From Parapristionchus giblindavisi (taxonomy: Eukaryota; Nematoda; Chromadorea; Rhabditida; Diplogasteridae), in the NCBI GenBank assembly GCA_943737045.1, contig CALSFV010000485.1:1-64000 (forward strand): a DNA stretch of 64,000 nucleotides. Reading direction: 5' to 3'. A program made the position numbers and the translations under genes. Below the pieces are notes generated by a model. It was not told where the DNA came from. It did not search any database and was given only the letters and a program-made list of their open reading frames with translations. Shown here one piece after another: positions 47,867-64,000 of this stretch (positions are counted from its first letter, which is position 1; every line of letters starts with the position of its first letter).

Positions 47867-48161
47867 CTCCGGTATTTTTTGCTCGCGGGGCACACCGTTC
47901 AATCCCGTGGTGTACGCCGCGAGGTACACCGCGGGGCAGAACACTTAGACGGGGTACCTCGCGAGCTGCAGCCTCTAGACGGGGTACCTCGCGAGGTGGA
48001 CGACGGCGTGCCTCGCGGGGCAGGAGGGACGGTGTGCCCCGCGAGATTTGATGTCCACCCCGCGAGGCACACCGTCACTTCCACACCGTGGTGCACCTCG
48101 CGGTGTACCCCGCGAGATTTGGCCTCTCAACGGTGTGCCCCGCGAGCAAAAAATACCGGAG
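47867..48161. mobile_element. GC-rich foldback MITE
   Basis: Perfect 33-bp terminal inverted repeats start CTCCGGTATTTTTTGCTCGC. The interior repeats CGCGAGGTACACC / GTGTGCCCCGCGAG motifs about ten times on both strands, giving a strongly structured GC-rich island in AT-rich DNA. Confidence 0.85.
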
Positions 48162-48338
48162 AATCTGCCACATTTTTTTTTAGTTTTGACGGCTTTGAAT
48201 GTGAATGTGTGAACGATAGTTATATTCCGAAAATGAATATTTATGTGGTGAAGCATACAAATTAGAGATACGATACACTCATAAAGTAATAAGAAGTGGG
48301 AATAGATTATCATTAGTGCAATAAAGAGATGGAATAGA

Positions 48339-59593
<11,255 letters not shown>

Positions 59594-59883
59594 CTACACT
59601 CAAATAATCATACTGATGAGCAGGGTCAATCTATTATAAATATCATATGGGCCAAATAACCCCTATTCAATATCACATATGAGAACGAGCAAAAAACTTT
59701 TTATTCTATTAACACAAATGCGAGGCACCATAATAAGGGAACATAATCATGCATGAACAAAGCAGGGAAATACTCGAGACTATACGTATGCTATTGTGAG
59801 AAGTTGTGTACAAATTGTAAACAATATAATCATATTTAAAAAAAGATATGATAGTCAAATGTACAATGTATACAAAGATAAGG

Positions 59884-60813
<930 letters not shown>

Positions 60814-61107
60814 ATCTGCAGTAGCGATGATACAGATAAAATGGGAAAGGAAATGGATAAAACAAGTAACATCAATACACATATACGGCTTGGAAATATT
60901 CAAAATCTCAATTTGATTCGAAATAAAGCACATGCCATATTTACCGTTTTCACATCAATCGTCAGGAGTTTTCTGTTTGAGAGATATGTATTCAATTTAA
61001 TATTGGCGGGAATCATACTATTTTATTATTTTTTTTCAATCAATATTTCGACTTCGTTTTTTGAAATTTTTACTTAGTTTCAACCTTGACATTCTTTTTT
61101 TTAGGTG
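60814..61107. promoter_or_regulatory. shared divergent upstream region of rab-18 and coiled-coil gene
   Basis: 294 bp between the two ATGs, AT-rich. The rightmost part is a T-rich tract ending TTTTTTTTAG three bases before ATG 61108, a strong acceptor and likely trans-splice site. Confidence 0.4.
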
Positions 61108-61790
61108 ATGGCAGCTCGCAATAGCTCATATATGCAGCAAGAGTTCAAAACACTGGATGCAGTAGACGAATTTATTCGAAAGATGTGCTCAGCAGAACAA
61201 AATGTTCTACCAGAATTCTCATTGGACGATAAGTAAGCATTGTTAATTATATTGTTTCTCTAATGTAATGCATTTCTCAAGATTACACTACCTCAATCAT
61301 ATTATCATTCGAATGGATGACAACACGAAGAATGCTCAACAGATCAAAATAAAGTTTAACCAGGCTTCAGAAGCATGCATGAAAGATTATCAGAAACTCA
61401 ACGAAAGTATGTTATTTATTGTATTAATCATTCTAATCAGGGGATGTGAAAATTTTTCCTACTTTCGTTTCTATCGGATTTTCCCGAAGTTTCCCGACCC
61501 TGATACTAATGATGTTTATTATCAGAAGAAAATGCGTTGCGAAAGAATATTGAAAGATCAAGAAAAGGATATATTGAAATGGAAGAGAAAAGGAAGAATA
61601 ATGATGAAACACTTGAAAGTCTTCTTAAAAAGAAGAACATTCTCAGTGAGATCAAAACTGCTCAGGAGAAACGTATGTTTAATTGTTATTTATCTTTCAT
61701 ATATGTATGGTGCGTTGTACAGGTATCGATCGTCTCAATCAATTATCACAATATATTAATGATGATGACAAAGGAATTCAATGTCTCTAA
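61108..61790 (+). CDS. small coiled-coil protein, 154 aa, unrecognised
   Basis: Exons 61108-61232, 61282-61406, 61526-61672, 61723-61790 (465 bp, phases agree). I do not recognise the family. The N-terminus (MAARNSSYMQQEFKTLDAVD) is followed by two helical stretches rich in Lys, Glu and Asn (KLNEKENALRKNIERSRKGY, ETLESLLKKKNILSEI) that look like a coiled coil. There are no membrane segments or signal peptide. The size and helical make-up suit a subunit of a multiprotein complex, but no specific assignment is justified. The start is set by the first ATG after the polypyrimidine acceptor. The kinase gene follows on the same strand 191 bp downstream, so a two-gene operon is possible. Confidence 0.7.
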
Positions 61791-61981
61791 TTTTAACCTC
61801 ACTAACATTGTCTAATTATCTGCACCATTCCAATTCATTGTGCTTTCTTGAACAGAAATTTGACTAATGAACTTATTGAATAAGTGATTATAACTATATT
61901 TGTGGCTATGGATGATGGAAATGATAGTTCATTTCATTTGTACCTTATTGTTAGTAAAGAAAGGAGGGTAGGTTGGTCGTA

Positions 61982-63361
61982 ATGGGAGATGGTCCTCTTC
62001 CTTGTCAAATGTATTCCGAATTATCGAAAGGAGATGCTCAAATGATTGATAGTGGAACAATAATAGATGGAAGATGGAATATCATTCATATGATGAGTGT
62101 TGGAGGATTTGGACAAGTAAGTCATGGTTGTATTGACCATTGGTTCAGATTGAATCATTGAAGGTATTCATGGGATTGGATATGAGAAATGGAGAAAGAA
62201 GGGCTATCAAAGTTGAATCTCTCAATGCTTCTATTCAACTTATTGATAATGAAGTTGATTGTCTCATTAATGCTACCAAATACACTGTAAGTAATACTAA
62301 TATATATATATATATATATATTTGAATAAAGGATGCTTTAGAGAAGTATATCTCCACTTGTTCAATTGTATTCTTATGGATGTACTAATGAAGTACGGTA
62401 TATGGTGTGTATCTATTGATGATATTGATTGATAGATATATTGTGTAGGTGATGGAGTTAGTAGGAAGGAATGTTCGAGAATTGAAGAAGTGTACAGTAT
62501 CTGATAGATTCTCTTTGTGTACAACATTATGGATAATGAAAGAGATGATAAATGCATTGGAATTCCTCCACACTACTGGATGGATTCATAGGTTTCTTTA
62601 TATTACTCTACTTATCCATTTAAATGTATTGATTAAGAGATGTGAAACCTCCCAATTTCTGTATATCTGAGAGTGGAGAACGTAGATTATATTTGATTGA
62701 TTTTGGAATGAGTCGAAGATATAGAGATAATGATGGAAGAATGAAGAGAAAAGAAGATAGATGTTCATTCCATGGTACTGTGCGATATGCTTCATGTGGT
62801 TGTCATTCTCGAAAGGTAATCGATATCTCCCCATCCTACAGTATCCATATATGAATCTGTTTAGGATGTAAGTAGATGGGATGATCTATGGTCAGTGTAC
62901 TATATAGGATGTGAGAATGGAATAGGAGAACTACCATGGAGACATTCTAATGATAAGAATGAAGTAGGAAAGATGAAAGAATCTATTGATCTACTTAATC
63001 CTATATATTGGCAGGTACTAATTAATAATTTTAGTTTAGTATATCATAATATTGATTATAGCCAGTGATATGTCCTTCATCGATTATCTATCTTCGTGAT
63101 ATACTTCTTAATAATGAAATGGTTGATGATGATATTAGTTTCTATGAAGAACCTCCATATAATACACTTAACCAACACACGGTTTGTCTTATCGATTAAT
63201 TATGTTATGGATTGATTGTATTATAGATGGATGAATTATCTCGATTTGGATGGAATGAATCGTATTCATTAACAGATTGGGAGATATTATCAATGAATGG
63301 AGATATCATATCATCTAATCAATATAATCTTATTCCTTCTTCAACATATTTCAATCAATAA
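61982..63361 (+). CDS. CK1/TTBK-like protein kinase, 348 aa, 8 exons
   Basis: Exons 61982-62116, 62164-62286, 62342-62404, 62449-62591, 62638-62815, 62865-63014, 63062-63181, 63227-63361 (1,047 bp). Kinase elements in order: glycine-rich loop SVGGFGQV, catalytic Lys61 in RRAIKVES, HRDVKPPNF (Asp156), DFG at 176-178 with DFGMSRRYRD, and WDDLWSVYYIGCENGIGELP in the C-lobe. The CK1 superfamily, TTBK branch, has the same DFG-x-(S/A)R and L-PWR features; here TVRYASCGCHSRKDVSRWDD replaces the usual APE region. Nematodes carry many such kinases, often expressed in sperm. A full-length, single-domain enzyme; substrate unknown. No extra C-terminal domain. Confidence 0.88.
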
Positions 63362-63606
63362 TGAATAAAGTATTATTTGGTGATGTTATTGTTGATTGCG
63401 TGGGTGATTCATATTCCCTTCCCACTATTACTTATAATGAATGAATGAATTGGATATGAAATAGTTCTTTGTTGTATTCTATCTCTACTTCTCTTCTCTA
63501 ATCGTCTTCTTCATCTTCTCTATTCATAATCTGGGTATACAATAGTTCACTCTTCTCTTCTCTTTACTCTATCCTCATGTACATCATATAGATATATTGA
63601 ATTAAG

Positions 63607-63655
63607 ATGACTTCATCTTCATTCACTAAAGGAGATCGATATCCTTCAAATGAAT
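63607..63655 (+). CDS. possible first exon of a further gene (runs off the window)
   Basis: ATG opens 16 codons (MTSSSFTKGDRYPSNE) to a GTAAGTATG donor. The strong donor supports it, but no second exon with clear identity was found in the remaining 345 bases. Confidence 0.3.
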
Positions 63656-63754
63656 GTAAGTATGTATCTCTTCTATCTCTCTTCACTTAGATAGATGGGT
63701 AAAGTAAGATAATATAAGAGGATGGAGTGTAGGGGATATGACACTTTCCCCATT

Positions 63755-63945
63755 GTGCAATTCCCCCAAATATGCGAAACCCCCAAAATTCAAAAATCCC
63801 AAAGTAACGGTCAAATACGATTCCCCCAAAATGCAATTCCCCCAGAATCACAATTTCCCCAGAATTGCTATTCCCCCAGAATTACAGTTTCCCCAGAATT
63901 ACATTTCCCCAAAATTACTATTCCCCCAAAATTACTATTCGTTCT
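63755..63945. repeat. degenerate CCCCCA-rich tandem repeat
   Basis: About ten units of 17-20 bp resembling ATTCCCCCAAAATTAC with variable spacing. An ORF across it to the window edge is a product of the repeat. Confidence 0.75.
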
Positions 63946-64000
63946 TACTGAAAGGCACCCCCGAAGTAATTTTACACACCCTATTGGTTGCATTCTATAG

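Larger units (their letters stand above)
46628..48338. other. convergent intergenic region with repeats
   Basis: Lies between the NONO-like stop and the U2AF65 stop. It holds the 3' ends, the tRNA-like sequence at 47279 and the GC-rich foldback at 47867. No gene is supported; ORFs at 47766-48265 are produced by the GC-rich repeat. Confidence 0.6.

Overview
The window is nematode nuclear DNA. Genes are compact and intron-rich, with short AT-rich introns that begin GT and end in TTTCAG or TATAG. Several start codons directly follow an acceptor-like AG, which suits spliced-leader trans-splicing. Families such as the GF-PD globin and the Kunitz/lustrin Cys-rich repeat protein are typical of nematodes. 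I cannot name the species; a rhabditid or diplogastrid fits. Two neighbour pairs match what I recall of C. elegans: rab-18 directly upstream of uaf-1, and a CDK5RAP1 homologue beside nono-1.

Layout. 1-1384 (+) is an 8-exon globin-like gene with a predicted N-myristoyl site; its 3' end has seeded a 16-copy, 52-bp minisatellite. 3737-4076 (+) is SRP9. 4495-10088 (-) is a 19-exon OSBP-type lipid transfer protein. 11310-13656 (+) is a 14-exon SLC22-like transporter. 13813-15248 is a long foldback transposon. 15344-37949 (+) is a secreted-type Kunitz/lustrin gene, split by a 16.4-kb Helitron-like block (15484-31839) and also carrying LINE debris and a 2.2-kb minisatellite. 38070-41612 (-) is CDK5RAP1. 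41973-46627 (+) is NONO/PSPC1-like. 48339-59593 (-) is U2AF65 with an 8.25-kb first intron full of 1.62-kb tandem repeats. 59884-60813 (-) is Rab18. 61108-61790 (+) is an unrecognised coiled-coil protein. 61982-63361 (+) is a CK1/TTBK-like kinase, and a possible next gene starts at 63607.

The genes are mostly housekeeping: signal recognition particle, sterol/PI4P exchange, mitochondrial RNA methylthiolation, paraspeckle-type RNA binding, 3' splice-site recognition and Rab signalling. They do not form one pathway. Rab18 and U2AF65 share strand and spacing (290 bp) that suggest an operon. CDK5RAP1/NONO (360 bp) and Rab18/coiled-coil (294 bp) are divergent pairs with short shared upstream regions.

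Almost everything unusual comes from repeats: foldback elements inside introns, tRNA-derived short repeats, nested MITEs, several minisatellites with higher-order structure, and the Helitron-like block. The ends of that block (5'-TC, 3' hairpin plus CTAG, A|T target) coincide exactly with an interruption of a Kunitz codon frame. All exon models were worked out by hand from reading frame, splice dinucleotides and family motifs; no database search was run.
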